This document shows positions 44,825-58,160 of a stretch of DNA of 64,000 nt, one piece after another. A program made the position numbers and the translations under genes. The stretch is taken from positions 8,031,001 through 8,095,000 of the forward strand of contig BSWB01000002.1 in the NCBI GenBank assembly GCA_033239125.1, read 5' to 3'. Under the pieces are notes generated by a model, which worked only from the letters and a program-made list of their open reading frames with translations, ran no database searches and had not been told where the DNA came from. Origin of the DNA: Fagopyrum homotropicum. Lineage: Eukaryota; Streptophyta; Magnoliopsida; Caryophyllales; Polygonaceae. Each line of letters opens with the position of its first letter. The first letter of the stretch is position 1.

Positions 44825-47800
44825 TACAAAAGGTGCCAAGTTAAAAATGTGTACCACATAGGTCCCTTCAGATTATATTAAAAAGTTTATTAAAATAAAA
44901 AGAGAATATTAAGGAAATCATAATATTTTTCTCTCTCAATTTATTAAACACTAATTGTTACAAAACGGGAAAGTAAATATCTTTCTCTCAATTTATTAAG
45001 AAAATCAAAATGTCTTCCTTCCATTCATCATCTCCGGAATTTTCGTAATAGACGGTTGTTAATTCAATTTGCGATCATCCATGACGAAGATATTGAATCA
45101 ATTCTGGTAAGATTTTCGCAACAACATATGTAAATAATTGCCAGAGGCTACAAACATATGTACATAATCACTAGAGACTACAAACATATGTACATGCAAA
45201 CGCAATAAAAGTTTGTATTACAACACATTTTTTTTTATTGTACATATTCTAATTGATAACATGATATATGTACACACAAAATATGTATGTGTATCATCAA
45301 ACCTCTATCTATATGTACACGACTTGCATATTTGATACATACGAACACAATAGAAGTCTGTATTTAAACACAACTCAAATATCAAATGTACACAAACTAC
45401 ATATTTGGTACATATATAGTTAGTCAGTAACATTTTTGCCGCAACATATGTGCATCATCAGTCTTTAACAGGCATTCAAATCGATTGATGGATTATAGAG
45501 TAATTTTGAACATGTAAGGGTACAAAAGAGTGGTTTTCTTCAAAAATCAGAGTATAATCGTGGAAGCTATCATACTGGTTATGGCGGCTGAGGTTATCGA
45601 ATCGAGATTTCGATTCTCCTTTGAAGCAATTGGTAACTTGTACCTGTTGAAGACGACAATTTAATAGGCGATTGAAGGAGAATGTTGAGGATGAAGAATG
45701 AGATGAAGACAATACCTCGAGAGCATTGGCTATGGTGAACCAACTTCTGTCTTCAAGGAGAGCTTTTTTGGTTTGATTTTGATTACAAGTTGAAATCCAA
45801 TAATTGCGGATATTTGATAATAGAAAATCTCACGGTTACCTTCTTTAATCAGTCCCCCCTATATTTTTACTTAATTAATATATTTTACCAAATAAATAAC
45901 TTTCATTAATTTAGTAACTGTCTATTAAATATATCCTTAAGTACTAATTTATCTTTTTATAAAAAGTGTAAAATACTTGAGGCCTTGTTTGTATTTTAGA
46001 AAAATAAGTTACCTTAGTAGCTTAATCTTTTGACTTTAGTTTGGGTAGTGATAAGATTGGTGTTTTGTACTAATTTGATTAATGGGAACGTTGTTAGCCA
46101 ATTGTCTTGACAAAAGGTGATAGTTTTCCCATTATCTTAAATGATATGGTAGAATATTTATATTTTTCAAATATTTTTGTTCACAAATTTCACCCAAACG
46201 TTTTCTGGTTCAGCTAGAATTTTACAATGGAGCTTCACTAGAAGGGTTTTATTAGTGGTAAGAGACTTTTGTTAGCCTGAGTCCACCATTTCTTATCAAA
46301 CACAACTTAAATAGTAATCTAGTGAGGTTGTGTGTAGATAACAATTTTCAGTTGATTAACAAAAGGGAAATAAAATTATACTGTCCAAAAAATACACACA
46401 AAAAAAAGTGTACGCAGTTAGCGTCCGCGCCACAAATCATATCATCGATTGCGTTACAGTAGCATGATATTTTAAGAATGGAAAGGGATAGTTTGATGGG
46501 TGAGTTCATCATTTTCATCGACTACACTTTTTACTTAAAGTTCTCGCCCATCCAGCTATTTATCCGCCTAACATTTCACTCATCACTCACCATCCACTAG
46601 GTGTCCGGTTGGTTTCGGTAAATAATCGAATGTGTTAAAATTTTAAAAGTATAAAATAAATTTATATATAAGTTAACACGAATATAAATGTACAAATTCA
46701 CATAATATTATCTAACATTACAAACAAATGTCGAAATGAATTTCAATTAATGCAAAATCATGCAAAGAAACACAATACTTTTTACATACAACAAATGTAA
46801 ATCAACATAAATTAGAAGTGAGCAAGTGGAGAAGGGAATGAGAGGCAAAAATAGTGATGTGTTTGCGCGGACGATTGGGCATGGTCGGTGGCTCGCCGGA
46901 TTGAGGTGTCTGAGACTTGAATGTTTGGTTAATATATTTTTAACAAATGGGGAATGGGATTTGGAGTGATGCGGGTGCAAACCGTGTAATTCTTTGACAA
47001 ATGACGTGTTTGGCAAACACGAGTTTGAGTAATTTAAGCTTTTTGAATAGCTTTTTTTAGTAGTTTTAGCTTATTGGATAGTTGTTAGGTGATTTTTTTT
47101 TAGAGTTTAAAAAAATATGAAAATCGATGAAAAAGTTATTTGGGTATAAAAGTAGATTTTTAGGTGAATTTTGGGGTAAAATTACCAAAAGGATATATTT
47201 TACAAATACAAGATATCATGACACAAATCAATTTAAATCTTCTAGTTGGACCGTGCCCAAAACATGTCTCAGCCTCAACATTGGGTCACGTGGTAGTCCA
47301 TTTTTATAAATAAGGGTTTGTTCTTTTATTAAAATAGTTTAGAAGTTAGGGTTTAAAATAAAAAAAGGGTCCAAATCGTTCAATGTCGAGAAGACGAGAA
47401 CTTCAATGCTAAAAGTATCAAACTCATCCCTCCTCCGTTCCTTTATCCAATTTATGTGTTTGGCATGTCATAAACACTAGTGTTTATGAGTGTAAGAAAA
47501 TTAACAGGTGCCTGGCAAGTCAAAAAACACTAGTGATTAGTCTTTTCGAAACACTCAAGAATGAAGCAAGGGTTTCCGGAAAAACACTAGTGTTTCTCCA
47601 ACAAAATGACTTTGTCCCCCTTATATTTTATCCGAAATTACAATATGACCAGGTTTTTAAGAGAGCTTATCTCACATCAAAATCTACTCTCTCTCCTCAC
47701 CCCTCTTGTGTTGCTCGTCAAAGAAGAAGAAGGCGAAGACGAAGACATTAACTAGGTATATAAATCATCCCTATATTTTCCAAAAGAGAGGTTGGAATTG

Positions 47801-48042
47801 GGTTAAGAATTAAGGTTTGTTTGGAATTGGGTTAGGAATTAGGATTTTTTTGGTTCTGTTAGAATAATCTCTTTGTGTGATTAAATTCTTGAATTTATAT
47901 AGTCTCCACTGTTTAACATAGATATTAGAATTGGGTTAGGAATTAGGGCTTGTTATGAGCAAAGGAGTACAAATTAAATAGTATGCTTGTAATATATGAT
48001 TTTTATTTTCTTTACCAAACTTTTCCTTCAACCCCACACACA
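44825..48042. other. Intergenic sequence with old repeat debris
   Basis: No gene recognised. 45100-45450 repeats ACATATGTAC-type palindromic words. 47450-47610 contains three AACACTAGTGTTT/AACACTAGTG words and looks like MITE debris. A minus-strand frame at 45476-45712 (Ser-rich start) has no recognised domain. Confidence 0.4.
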
Positions 48043-48144
48043 CATACATACATACATACATACATACATACATACATACATACATACATACATACATACA
48101 TACATACATACATACATACATACATACATACATACATACATACA
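48043..48144. repeat. (CATA)n microsatellite
   Basis: About 25 tetranucleotide copies ending 11 bp before the left LTR of the copia element. It creates Met-Tyr-Val-Cys repeat frames that are artefacts. Confidence 0.95.
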
Positions 48145-48155
48145 ATAATCAAAAG

Positions 48156-48385
48156 TGTGAATGTAAATCTAACAAATCTAAATTCCTTAGTCGTAGATCC
48201 GACTAAAGATACAATCATAAAGCACACAAGCGATTTGGTAACGCAGTTCGGTAGTATATAGAATACTCCTACTCTACGGGACCTCAAGAGGGGAGATCCG
48301 ATCCCAGGTTTCACTAGGTATCCAAGAACGCAGATTACAAATACTGGACAAGAGATACTAGCACCTTTCCTACGATCTAGCAAAG
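48156..48385 (-). repeat. Copia 3' LTR, distal part
   Basis: Matches 63593-63822 with a few substitutions. The inserted gypsy element follows directly. Confidence 0.9.
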
Positions 48386-51164
48386 TGTAAAGCCCCAATT
48401 TTTGGCGTGTTTGCGATTTTGTTTTTTTGGATTTTTATCGATATATTTTAAATCCGTGTTTAAATTACTTTCAGAAAAGTCTGAGAATTTGTTTTCGATC
48501 CAAAAATCCCGTTCCGGATACTTTTACGAATAGTTCTTCTTTTTCATTTTTGTTTCTTCATTTTTTTTTCTCTTCTTTTTCTTCCCTTACGCGTGTCTTT
48601 CCTCTCTTCCCGCTCCCAGATTGGTGAGCTGCTGGACGCCTTTCCAGCTACTCCTCTGCCACCCGTCTATCTACATCTACCCTAACCCTGGCAGCCTCCC
48701 TAGTTGGCTAGCTTGACCCTTAGTTACCATCTGCTACACCCTCCCTCACGCATCTCACCTTCCCTCACCTGCACCCTCATTTCCTCACTGGTTGTGGAAG
48801 CCCTACCTCTCTCTGTCACCCCAACGCCCTACCACACCAGATCGTCACTTCTCCCCTGCTTGCCTTCATCACCACCAAGAGTAAGCACCGGCAACACCAC
48901 CGGAGTAAGCACCAATGCCTCTCTCCCCCTCCCTTGGAACGCCTCTGTCTCATCACTCCTCCTCTCAGACTCGCCACCACCGGCGTGCTGCCGTCGTTCC
49001 CATGCCTTCGGATTCGTCACCACCACACGCAGGGACCGTCTACCCTGCTTCGCCGAAGCTGGAGCCAAACGACGCTGTGCCCTACCTTCTGGAACCCTTG
49101 CCGGAGCCATGGCCGCTGCCGGCTTGTCCCTCTTCCGTCATCGGAGCTCCCATCGCCGGCCTCTGCCTCGCCTCGCCGCCGGATCCACGCAGCCCAACGC
49201 CGCCGCCTGCACAGATCCCTCTCCTGCGTGTTCAGAGGTTGAAGAAGGGACTTTTCACTATTTCAAATCGGGCCCCTTAATTTGGGTATAATTACAGAAT
49301 GTACTCACTCTTTTTGTAATTGCAGTTTTTGACCCACTCTTATGAAAATCTTGCATTAATACCCCTGCAGATTTAATTATGGATTTTGGCCCAAAGTTTT
49401 ATTGTGGATTTTGACCATGTTTCTACAATTGTATATTTGCCCCGGAAAATTAGTTAGTAGTTTTAACCTTGGATTTAATTATGGAGATATTCTAATCTTT
49501 GTGTATACTACATCTTATGCCTTGTTGATTTAATTTCGGGCTATGACCCCAAAGATTTAATTGCGGCTTTTGACCGAATTTTCTTATTGGATAATTGTCC
49601 GAAAAAGGGGTTTAACAAGTTTTATCATTGGCTTTGAAAACCGAGTTTTTCTTAGTATTATACATATTATATATTCCGTTCAAATTTAGCGTATGAGCTA
49701 AATTTAATTAGTTTTGTTTTAGGTTCGGGAGCGCCCCCTAGAAGGCCCAATAATCCATACTCGACATCCGTTGATCGTTTTCCGTCTTTAACCTCGTGTG
49801 AGTACCTTTCTTGATCTAATTATGTTTAGTAGTAGTAGTAGTAGTAGTATCATGCTAGGATGAATCTAGCATAACTTAGAGTTAATGCCAAGTAGTGGAT
49901 TTAAACCTTAGGTGAGTTTTGAGGATTTGATATTGTTTGATGGATTGATGTTGATTCTAAGCTTAAGGTGTTGATGTTATCTTTTGAGGCTTGTGAAGTT
50001 TGAGAATTGGAGTATAGGGTTGTTAAGATTATGGGATAGGATATGCGTACCCTAGCATAGTGTTGACACCGTTGAGATTGTTGAGACTAGGCATGTTTAT
50101 CCTAATATATGTTGTGGGTTATGTTTTTGAGAGATCTTAGGGTCTAGAAGTCTAAGGACTTCTAGCTTGTATTGAGAGTGGCGCGAGCATGAGGGATTCT
50201 AGGATGCGGTCCTAGAATGAGAGTCAAATGATCTTGCGTAGATCATTTGTGTAGAAGTCTAAGACTTCTTGAGTTGAGCGGGTTTTGATAGATATCTTGT
50301 TGTGAGCAGGTTGTATACTTCTTCCCAAGGGAAGCGAGAGCGTTTTGTGAGTTAGCGTTTGGGACGAGGTAAGTCTCCGGACTTACTTAGCTCGTATTCC
50401 TTGTATTAGCATTGATGTGTGTTTGGTGGTGTGTGTTTATTGTTTATAACAACTAAACCGGAATTAGGATTACCGACCTTTATATTATTTTGGCCCAAGT
50501 GTATGATAACGGGCGGTGACAACTTGCCTGGCTCCCGCGAGAGCTAGGAGGTTCTCGGCGACTATCCCGTGCTGGTAGACGGTCGGATGCATCAGTACCA
50601 TTCCATGCCGGTAAGTAGGGACCGAGGCGAGTTTCGGTGACTCTCGTGTCACAACCTAAGTTGAATTAGAACGGGATACGACATAATAATAATAAAGATA
50701 ATAAACCGGATTGCTATGCTTATATGTATGTTGTATGGTTGTGATGAGATTACTTGTGTATGTGCCTTCCCATTGATTCTAATGCTTCGAATATCAGCTA
50801 ACGGTTTTATACCGATTGTTGTAGAATGCCTTGCAGGTTAGGAATGCGGCCGAGAGATCTGGAAGAGTGGGCAGCCGGGGTTTCGTACATTTTAGGAGGG
50901 TTTGGTTGGAGTCGTGTTTGGGTATTGCTTCTTGTATATTGTTATGTTTTTGATGTTCGAGTCTTTGGAGTTGAGAACTCGGCTGAAGTTTGTCTTTTGT
51001 TGTTTCTCGGGATCATATTATTTGCATAAAAATTGTATTTCGGTTTTGCCTTTATTTGTGTCTTGTTGTAAGATCCGGTGAAATTGTTGTCAGGCTAAGG
51101 GTCGGGACCCATTGTGAGGTCCCAACCCGTAGCATCCCGAGTCCCGCGGATTTGGGGTGTTACA
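48386..51164 (+). repeat. Gypsy left LTR
   Basis: Contains a GC-rich, C/T-rich block (48600-49260) and a (AGT)n run near 49830. Long open frames here (e.g. 48704-49291) are compositional and appear identically in the other LTR. Confidence 0.92.
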
Positions 51165-51168
51165 AAAG

Positions 51169-51180
51169 TGGTATCAGAGC
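51169..51180 (+). promoter_or_regulatory. Gypsy primer-binding site
   Basis: TGGTATCAGAGC, complementary to the 3' end of plant initiator-Met tRNA, four bases after the LTR. Confidence 0.85.
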
Positions 51181-53716
51181 GAGGTTGACAACAATGGCAC
51201 TCACAATCTTCTTAGGGCCGAATAAGAAATAAACAGAACCCCACGGGTTCTAAGTTTTCATTTTCAAAATTACATGCATGAGTCGGGGTAGAATGTACGG
51301 ACCACCACTCCTTCCACGGATCTCGGCAGCATAGTTTATTGGATTTTAGTATATATATGTATATATGTAGATATGTATTGTGGACTTAGGATGTTTTTGG
51401 ACTATTATTGTATGTGGATTGTAGTTACATGATGGACATGATTTATGTGTATAGTTGTATATGTGAACGATTATATGTTTTGGACCTTGTATTGTTGTAA
51501 TGGAATACCGAATGCGTGATATTAGAAGTACTATGAACTTAGGACTTATATAGTTATGGATACGTATTCCTATTATATATAGTAGTAGATAGTACGAGAC
51601 CTAATAGAAAAGATGATAAGTATAGTATCATCACCTTTAAAGACGATGTGGTTGGCTTGGGATAACATTTATACGTGAAAGAGTACCCTCAAATATCGAG
51701 TTGAGCATTTCGTGTTAACGAACACCATGGCGTTCTTGGATTCCTTTAGAAGGATGTCGAAGAGGAGGATTAGTGATGACATAAACGAAGGACGAACAAG
51801 TGGGAGGAAAATCCGAGACAACTTAAGAGAAATCAAGATGGAAGTGATACAAGAAAAGGGAGCGACATTAAAGTGTGGTTGCGGTTCTAAAGAACCATGA
51901 TCGAACAACGACGAGACCAATGGAGATAACAAACTTAAGTTCATCAAGAAGATGCGTGGACAACTAAAGATGCGAATCGGGGAGGAGATGGATACTTTCT
52001 AGCAAGTTTAAAGGTGGTATTCCTTCAAGACGTGAAGTTTTGTATAGATGCTCCTAAGCATTGGAGTCAAGACGAGAAGAGTGATCGAACCATTTGCTAA
52101 AGATTTAAGACACCGTAAGTTAAGCTTACGAGGTACCAATAAGAAGTATCAACATTACGAGACTTATGAGAAGAAGGCGTGGTGGAGTTTCACATGGTAA
52201 AATTCCCCTAAAGAGTTGACTGGTTTTCCCTTATGATGATATGACTAAGAAACGCCAAGGAGGAAGTGTGTGTAGATGGTGATCATAAGAATATGAAAGA
52301 GGAAACAAGGAGCTGGATCGAAGAACTTAAGTTATCAACCAAGAAGGATGCGAGTGAAGACTAACTAATGTTAGAATATTTGAGGGGTGCATTTGCAAAA
52401 CTTTATGAAGAGCAGTTAGGCCTATAAAGGTGGGACATATGACACGAGAGAGCGGGGTAGGTATGGTTATCTTACAGAAGCGGAAGGAAGAGGGGAGCAT
52501 AATTGGAGCTAACGAAGTGGGAAGTAGAATAAAAAGGAGCTAGTGAAGTTTAAGGTAAAGTACCCCGAGGAGGGTAACCTTCATGAGTATGGTAACATGG
52601 AAGTACGGTAGGGGAGTAAGTCGTGGATCTTGTAGAGGGTCATCAATGAGTTAATCGGTGACCACCAAGGGTGTATAGGTGGGGGTTGTATATTGGTGAT
52701 TGTAGGAGGGAAGAGTAACCCAGTATGTGAGACCAGGAAGAAGGGGATGAGTAAACAAGATTATGGGCATACAAAGGGATTTGGATGACCTTATGCGACC
52801 TTTGTAGGTCATGGAATTGGCATATGGGAGAACGACACCAATTAGAGGGGTTAAATTTTGACTACGGTAAAGGGGGAAGTAGTGAATCAAGAAGAAGGTA
52901 AGGTGTCATGGAGGTGGTACATAAACGGGAGAATATAGAGGATGTAGGGTATGAAATGGATGATATGTTACCGCGAGCAAAAGATGAGAGAGAGGCGTCA
53001 AACTCACACAAAAGAGCCATGGTGGCTCTGTTGTGAAAGAGAGGACCTAGATTAGGGCAACACTTCAAGCTTGGAATTACGATGTTAGTGATTGGTGGGG
53101 TAATGAGTGGATCTTTTTGTGATTATGGTTGGGAATTTTGCCTGAAGGCGTACTTGTACGGTTGTGAAGTTGTTCTTGGAATACTAAGAGATGCATAAGG
53201 TGACCAACAAAAGAAGGAGAAAACTAAGGTTTTGAAGTTCGATGTCGACATGAGATGTACGAGAAGTATATGAAAGCTTGAGATTAAGAGCCTCCGTTGT
53301 TGGATTGACGTTGTAAAAATAAATAAAAAAAAAAAGGGAAATGAAGTGAGTTCTACACCTACTTAAAGAAAGGATGTTTATAGTGCAAACTTACGTAAAA
53401 TGCAAGGAGATCGAGTTTCCCATATGTTGGGGTGTATAGTGGAAAGCGAAGAAAAGTGAGAAACCTAAGAAGATTTTTACAATTATGTCATCAAAGAGGC
53501 AGAATGAGATTAAGATAAAGGAGTACTTAAATAAGGCTACAAGAGTTGGAAGACTTGAACAAGTCTCTCGAGATCAAGAGATGAGGAATCTCTAAAAGAG
53601 GACGGTAAACAATGTAGCTAAAGATGGAACAATACACGTGTTTAAAGGACGTCACCCCAACAGATCGAGGTAGATCATTAGCAACATGACCACTTGTAAA
53701 GTGATAAGACAAGATT

Positions 53717-54680
53717 GTGTCGGTTATTACGATATGTGATGGGAAGAGAAAAGATGAAACCCGAGATATCACGGATTCCAATACGTCAGAATGTGGAATT
53801 TCCACTAAGGTCGAGCTTGATTTAATTCCGATGTCTAAAGCGCCGTATAGAATAACATTTGTGCAGAGACATGAGTTGTGGAAGCAAGAGAAGGAGCAAT
53901 TGTGAGAACTTATTGAAAATAGTTTATTAGATTTAGTGAAATGCTATGGAGAACTCCGAATGCTATCTTGAACTCTTGATTTGAAATTCATATTAGAATA
54001 TATCTTAAAATTTTGATTCGAAGTTGTCATGGAGAATGCCAGTTTGCAAAAAGTAGAGATAGTTATCTCAATTTGTACATCGATTACCATGAGCCGAACA
54101 AGTTAACAATGAAGGACAAGTATCCCTCACCACCGATAGATGATCTACTCGACCAGTTGCAAGGGTCGGTAGTCTATTCTAATAATGATTTAAGGTCTGA
54201 TTGTCGTCAATTGAAAATTTGAGACTGAGATATTGCAATTATGGCATTCCGGACCAACCAGTGTCAATTGAATTGTAGTGATTCCATATAAGCCTACTAA
54301 TGTACCGGATAAGATATTTTTGGTCTATTCTCGAAGAAGAGAGAAGTTGTATGACAAGTTGTCTCGGGATGGCAACCCTGAAAGACGTGGAAGAAGTTAC
54401 AAGTTTTCTTGGATGTGTTGGTCATAACCGGAATTGTAGAGAGATTATCCAATTGACACCATCTATGGCTAACCTATTCCGGATGACAATGGAGTTTTGA
54501 GTGAGACGAAAATTGACAATGGAGTTGTTGAAAGTTAAGAGGAGATTCACTGGTGCAACTATGTTGAACTTGCCTCGAAGTAGGATGGGTTTGAAGTATA
54601 CGAGTAATTCTTCAAGACAAGGTCTTGATTGGGTATTGAGGAACGATGTAAAAGTAATAGCATACGTGTCTTGTTAGTTA
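53717..54680 (+). pseudogene. Gypsy pol relic (reverse transcriptase and RNase H)
   Basis: Three short frames keep the family order. Near 53810-53900, ELDLIPMSKAPYRI is the lead-in to gypsy reverse transcriptase. At 54070-54222, IDYHEPNKLTMKDKYP and PPIDDLLDQLQGS match the fingers region. Near 54390-54480, EVTSFLGCVGH is the connection segment. SRQGLDWVL..DVKVIAYVS near 54615-54670 matches the start of RNase H. The catalytic YxDD strand is not intact. Stops and frameshifts separate every block. Gag and protease upstream (51200-53700) and integrase downstream are not recognisable. Confidence 0.75.
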
Positions 54681-55337
54681 AAGCAATGTCAAGTTAAGTA
54701 CTTCTTTCGTTCCTTATAGCTTGAAACAAGAATTGATGAAATGTAACATTAAAGTTTGTTTTGACAAGAACCAAAGCCAACAATGTGAAATTGGGAGTTC
54801 GATCTTCTTTGAAAAAAAAAAAATCAAAGGGAAAATAATGGAGATGCTGCATCGAAACCAAGAAGGAAGTAAAGTACCGATATATTGACCTTTTTGAGAT
54901 CTTAACGCAAGTTGGGAAAGTTAATTACCTGTTGGCATGGCCGCCGACAGTGGAGGGTGTTCACCGGTGTTTGATGTGTATCAATCGAGAGAGTACGTAC
55001 ATGAATCGAGACATATTGTAAGTCTTGGCGATCTAGTGGCACACGAGGAACCGAAGAGGCTAACTGGAAGATGGGGGATAGTATCTTTGAGTGAGTTTTA
55101 TGCTGAGCTAGTAGCATTGATAGAATCGATGAGTTAGACCTAGTTCTTCTCTTGGTTGAGTTATGTCCATGTGTGATGATATGTATAATTGTGTCGAGTG
55201 CGGGAGTGTGTTATATGAACTGACATATCTTGCGATGGTAGTTTGAGTAGTTTGTGTATATAGATTAAAAGGTTTCAGCCCTCTTAGTTTGAGAGTTCAT
55301 ACCCCGACCTTAGGGACCGAGAAGTTCGACGCATAGC

Positions 55338-55374
55338 AAGTTTCGGGACGAAACTTGTTTTTAGGGGGAACTGA
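55338..55374 (+). other. Gypsy hairpin and polypurine tract
   Basis: A perfect 9-bp stem with a GGA loop, then TTTTTAGGGGGAACTGA immediately before the right LTR. Confidence 0.8.
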
Positions 55375-58155
55375 TGTAAAGCCCCAATTTTTGGCGTGTT
55401 TGCGATTTTGTTTTTTTGGATTTTTATCGATATATTTTAAATCCGTGTTTAAATTACTTTCAGAAAAGTCTGAGAATTTGTTTTCGATCCAAAAATCCCG
55501 TTCCGGATACTTTTACGAATAGTTCTTCTTTTTCATTTTTGTTTCTTCATTTTTTTCTCTCTCTTCTTTTTCTTCCCTTACGCGTGTCTTTCCTCTCTTC
55601 CCGCTCCCAGATTGGTGAGCTGCTGGACGCCTTTCCAGCTACTCCTCTGCCACCCGTCTATCTACATCTACCCTAACCCTGGCAGCCTCCCTAGTTGGCT
55701 AGCTTGACCCTTAGTTACCATCTGCTACACCCTCCCTCACGCATCTCACCTTCCCTCACCTGCACCCTCATTTCCTCACTGGTTGTGGAAGCCCTACCTC
55801 TCTCTGTCACCCCAACGCCCTACCACACCAGATCGTCACTTCTCCCCTGCTTGCCTTCATCACCACCAAGAGTAAGCACCGGCAACACCACCGGAGTAAG
55901 CACCAATGCCTCTCTCCCCCTCCCTTGGAACGCCTCTGTCTCATCACTCCTTCTCTCAGACTCGCCACCACCGGCGTGCTGCCGTCGTTCCCATGCCTTC
56001 GGATTCGTCACCACCACACGCAGGGACCGTCTACCCTGCTTCGCCGAAGCTGGAGCCAAACGACGCTGTGCCCTACCTTCTGGAACCCTTGCCGGAGCCA
56101 TGGCCGCTGCCGGCTTGTCCCTCTTCCGTCATCGGAGCTCCCATCGCCGGCCTCTGCCTCGCCTCGCCGCCGGATCCACGCAGCCCAACGCCGCCGCCTG
56201 CACAGATCCCTCTCCTGCGTGTTCAGAGGTTGAAGAAGGGACTTTTCACTATTTCAAATCGGGCCCCTTAATTTGGGTATAATTACAGAATGTACTCACT
56301 CTTTTTGTAATTGCAGTTTTTGACCCACTCTTATGAAAATCTTGCATTAATACCCCTGCAGATTTAATTATGGATTTTGGCCCAAAGTTTTATTGTGGAT
56401 TTTGACCATGTTTCTACAATTGTATATTTGCCCCGGAAAATTAGTTAGTAGTTTTAACCTTGGATTTAATTATGGAGATATTCTAATCTTTGTGTATACT
56501 ACATCTTATGCCTTGTTGATTTAATTTCGGGCTATGACCCCAAAGATTTAATTGCGGCTTTTGACCGAATTTTCTTATTGGATAATTGTCCGAAAAAGGG
56601 GTTTAACAAGTTTTATCATTGGCTTTGAAAACCGAGTTTTTCTTAGTATTATACATATTATATATTCCGTTCAAATTTAGCGTATGAGCTAAATTTAATT
56701 AGTTTTGTTTTAGGTTCGGGAGCGCCCCATAGAAGGCCCAATAATCCATACTCGACATCCGTTGATTGTTTTCCGTCTTTAACCTCGTGTGAGTACCTTT
56801 CTTGATCTAATTATGTTTAGTAGTAGTAGTAGTAGTAGTATCATGCTAGGATGAATCTAGCATAACTTAGAGTTAATGCCAAGTAGTGGATTTAAACCTT
56901 AGGTGAGTTTTGAGGATTTGATATTGTTTGATGGATTGATGTTGATTCTAAGCTTAAGGTATTGATGTTATCTTTTGAGGCTTGTGAAGTTTGAGAATTG
57001 GAGTATAGGGTTGTTAAGATTATGGGATAGGATATGCGTACCCTAGCATAGTGTTGACACCGTTGAGATTGTTGAGACTAGGCATGTTTATCCTAATATA
57101 TGTTGTGGGTTATGTTTTTGAGAGATCTTAGGGTCTAGAAGTCTAAGGACTTCTAGCTTGTGTTGAGAGTGGCGCGAACATGAGGGATTCTAGGATGCGG
57201 TCCTAGAATGAGAGTCAAATGATCTTGCGTAGATCATTTGTGTAGAAGTCTAAGACTTCTTGAGTTGAGCGGGTTTTGATAGATATCTTGTTGTGAGCAG
57301 GTTGTATACTTCTTCCCAAGGGAAGCGAGAGCGTTTTGTGAGTTAGCGTTTGGGACGAGGTAAGTCTCCGGACTTACTTAGCTCGTATTCCTTGTATTAG
57401 CATTGATGTGTGTTTGGTGGTGTGTGTTTATTGTTTATAACAACTAAACCGGAATTAGGATTACCGACCTTTATATTATTTTGGCCCAAGTGTATGATAA
57501 CGGGCGGTGACAACTTGCCTGGCTCCCGCGAGAGCTAGGAGGTTCTCGGCGACTATCCCGTGCTGGTAGACGGTCGGATGCATCAGTACCATTCCATGCC
57601 GGTAAGTAGGGACCGAGGCGAGTTTCGGTGACTCTCGTGTCACAACCTAAGTTGAATTAGAACGGGATACGACATAATAATAATAAAGATAATAAACCGG
57701 ATTGCTGTGCTTATATGTATGTTGTATGGTTGTGATGAGATTACTTGTGTATGTGCCTTCCCATTGATTCTAATGCTTCGAATATCAGCTAACGGTTTTA
57801 TACCGATTGTTGTAGAATGCCTTGCAGGTTAGGAATGCGGCCGAGAGATCTGGAAGAGTGGGCAGCCGGGGTTTCGTACATTTTAGGAGGGTTTGGTTGG
57901 AGTCGTGTTTGGGTATTGCTTCTTGTATATTGTTATGTTTTTGATGTTCGAGTCTTTGGAGTTGAGAACTCGGCTGAAGTTTGTCTTTTGTTGTTTCTCG
58001 GGATCATATTATTTGCATAAAAATTGTATTTCGGTTTTGCCTTTATTTGTGTCTTGTTGTAAGATCCGGTGAAATTGTTGTCAGGCTAAGGGTCGGGACC
58101 CATTGTGAGGTCCCAACCCGTAGCATCCCGAGTCCCGCGGATTTGGGGTGTTACA
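55375..58155 (+). repeat. Gypsy right LTR
   Basis: Nearly identical to 48386-51164. Differences noted include C/T at 48968 versus the matching base near 55951, and A/G at about 50717 versus 57707. Confidence 0.92.
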
Positions 58156-58160
58156 CAAAG

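Larger units (their letters stand above)
48386..58155 (+). mobile_element. Ty3/gypsy-type LTR retrotransposon nested in the copia LTR
   Basis: 9770 bp, flanked by a perfect 5-bp duplication, CAAAG (48381-48385 and 58156-58160). LTRs of 2779 bp (48386-51164) and 2781 bp (55375-58155) start TGTAAAGCCCC and end GTGTTACA. A primer-binding site TGGTATCAGAGC lies at 51169-51180, and a purine tract AGGGGGAA at 55363-55370. Just before the latter is a perfect stem CAAGTTTCG-GGA-CGAAACTTG (55338-55358), a signature I associate with Tekay/Del-type gypsy elements. The internal region (51165-55374, 4.2 kb) keeps only battered pol traces. By eye I count about eight substitutions and one small indel between the LTRs. 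Confidence 0.9.

Noticed and set aside
45476..45712. Ser-rich minus-strand frame
   Set aside because: No domain, no convincing splice context and no neighbouring exons.
47936..48398. Met-Tyr-Val-Cys and His-Thr-Tyr-Ile repeat frames
   Set aside because: They are translations of the (CATA)n microsatellite, partly running into the copia LTR.
48704..49291. 195-codon open frame, repeated at 55695-56282
   Set aside because: It lies inside both gypsy LTRs, overlaps other long frames in several phases, and is C/T- and CG-rich. It has no domain, and the openness is compositional.
51712..51900. 62-codon basic frame inside the gypsy interior
   Set aside because: Short, with no gag domain recognisable; treated as decayed element sequence.
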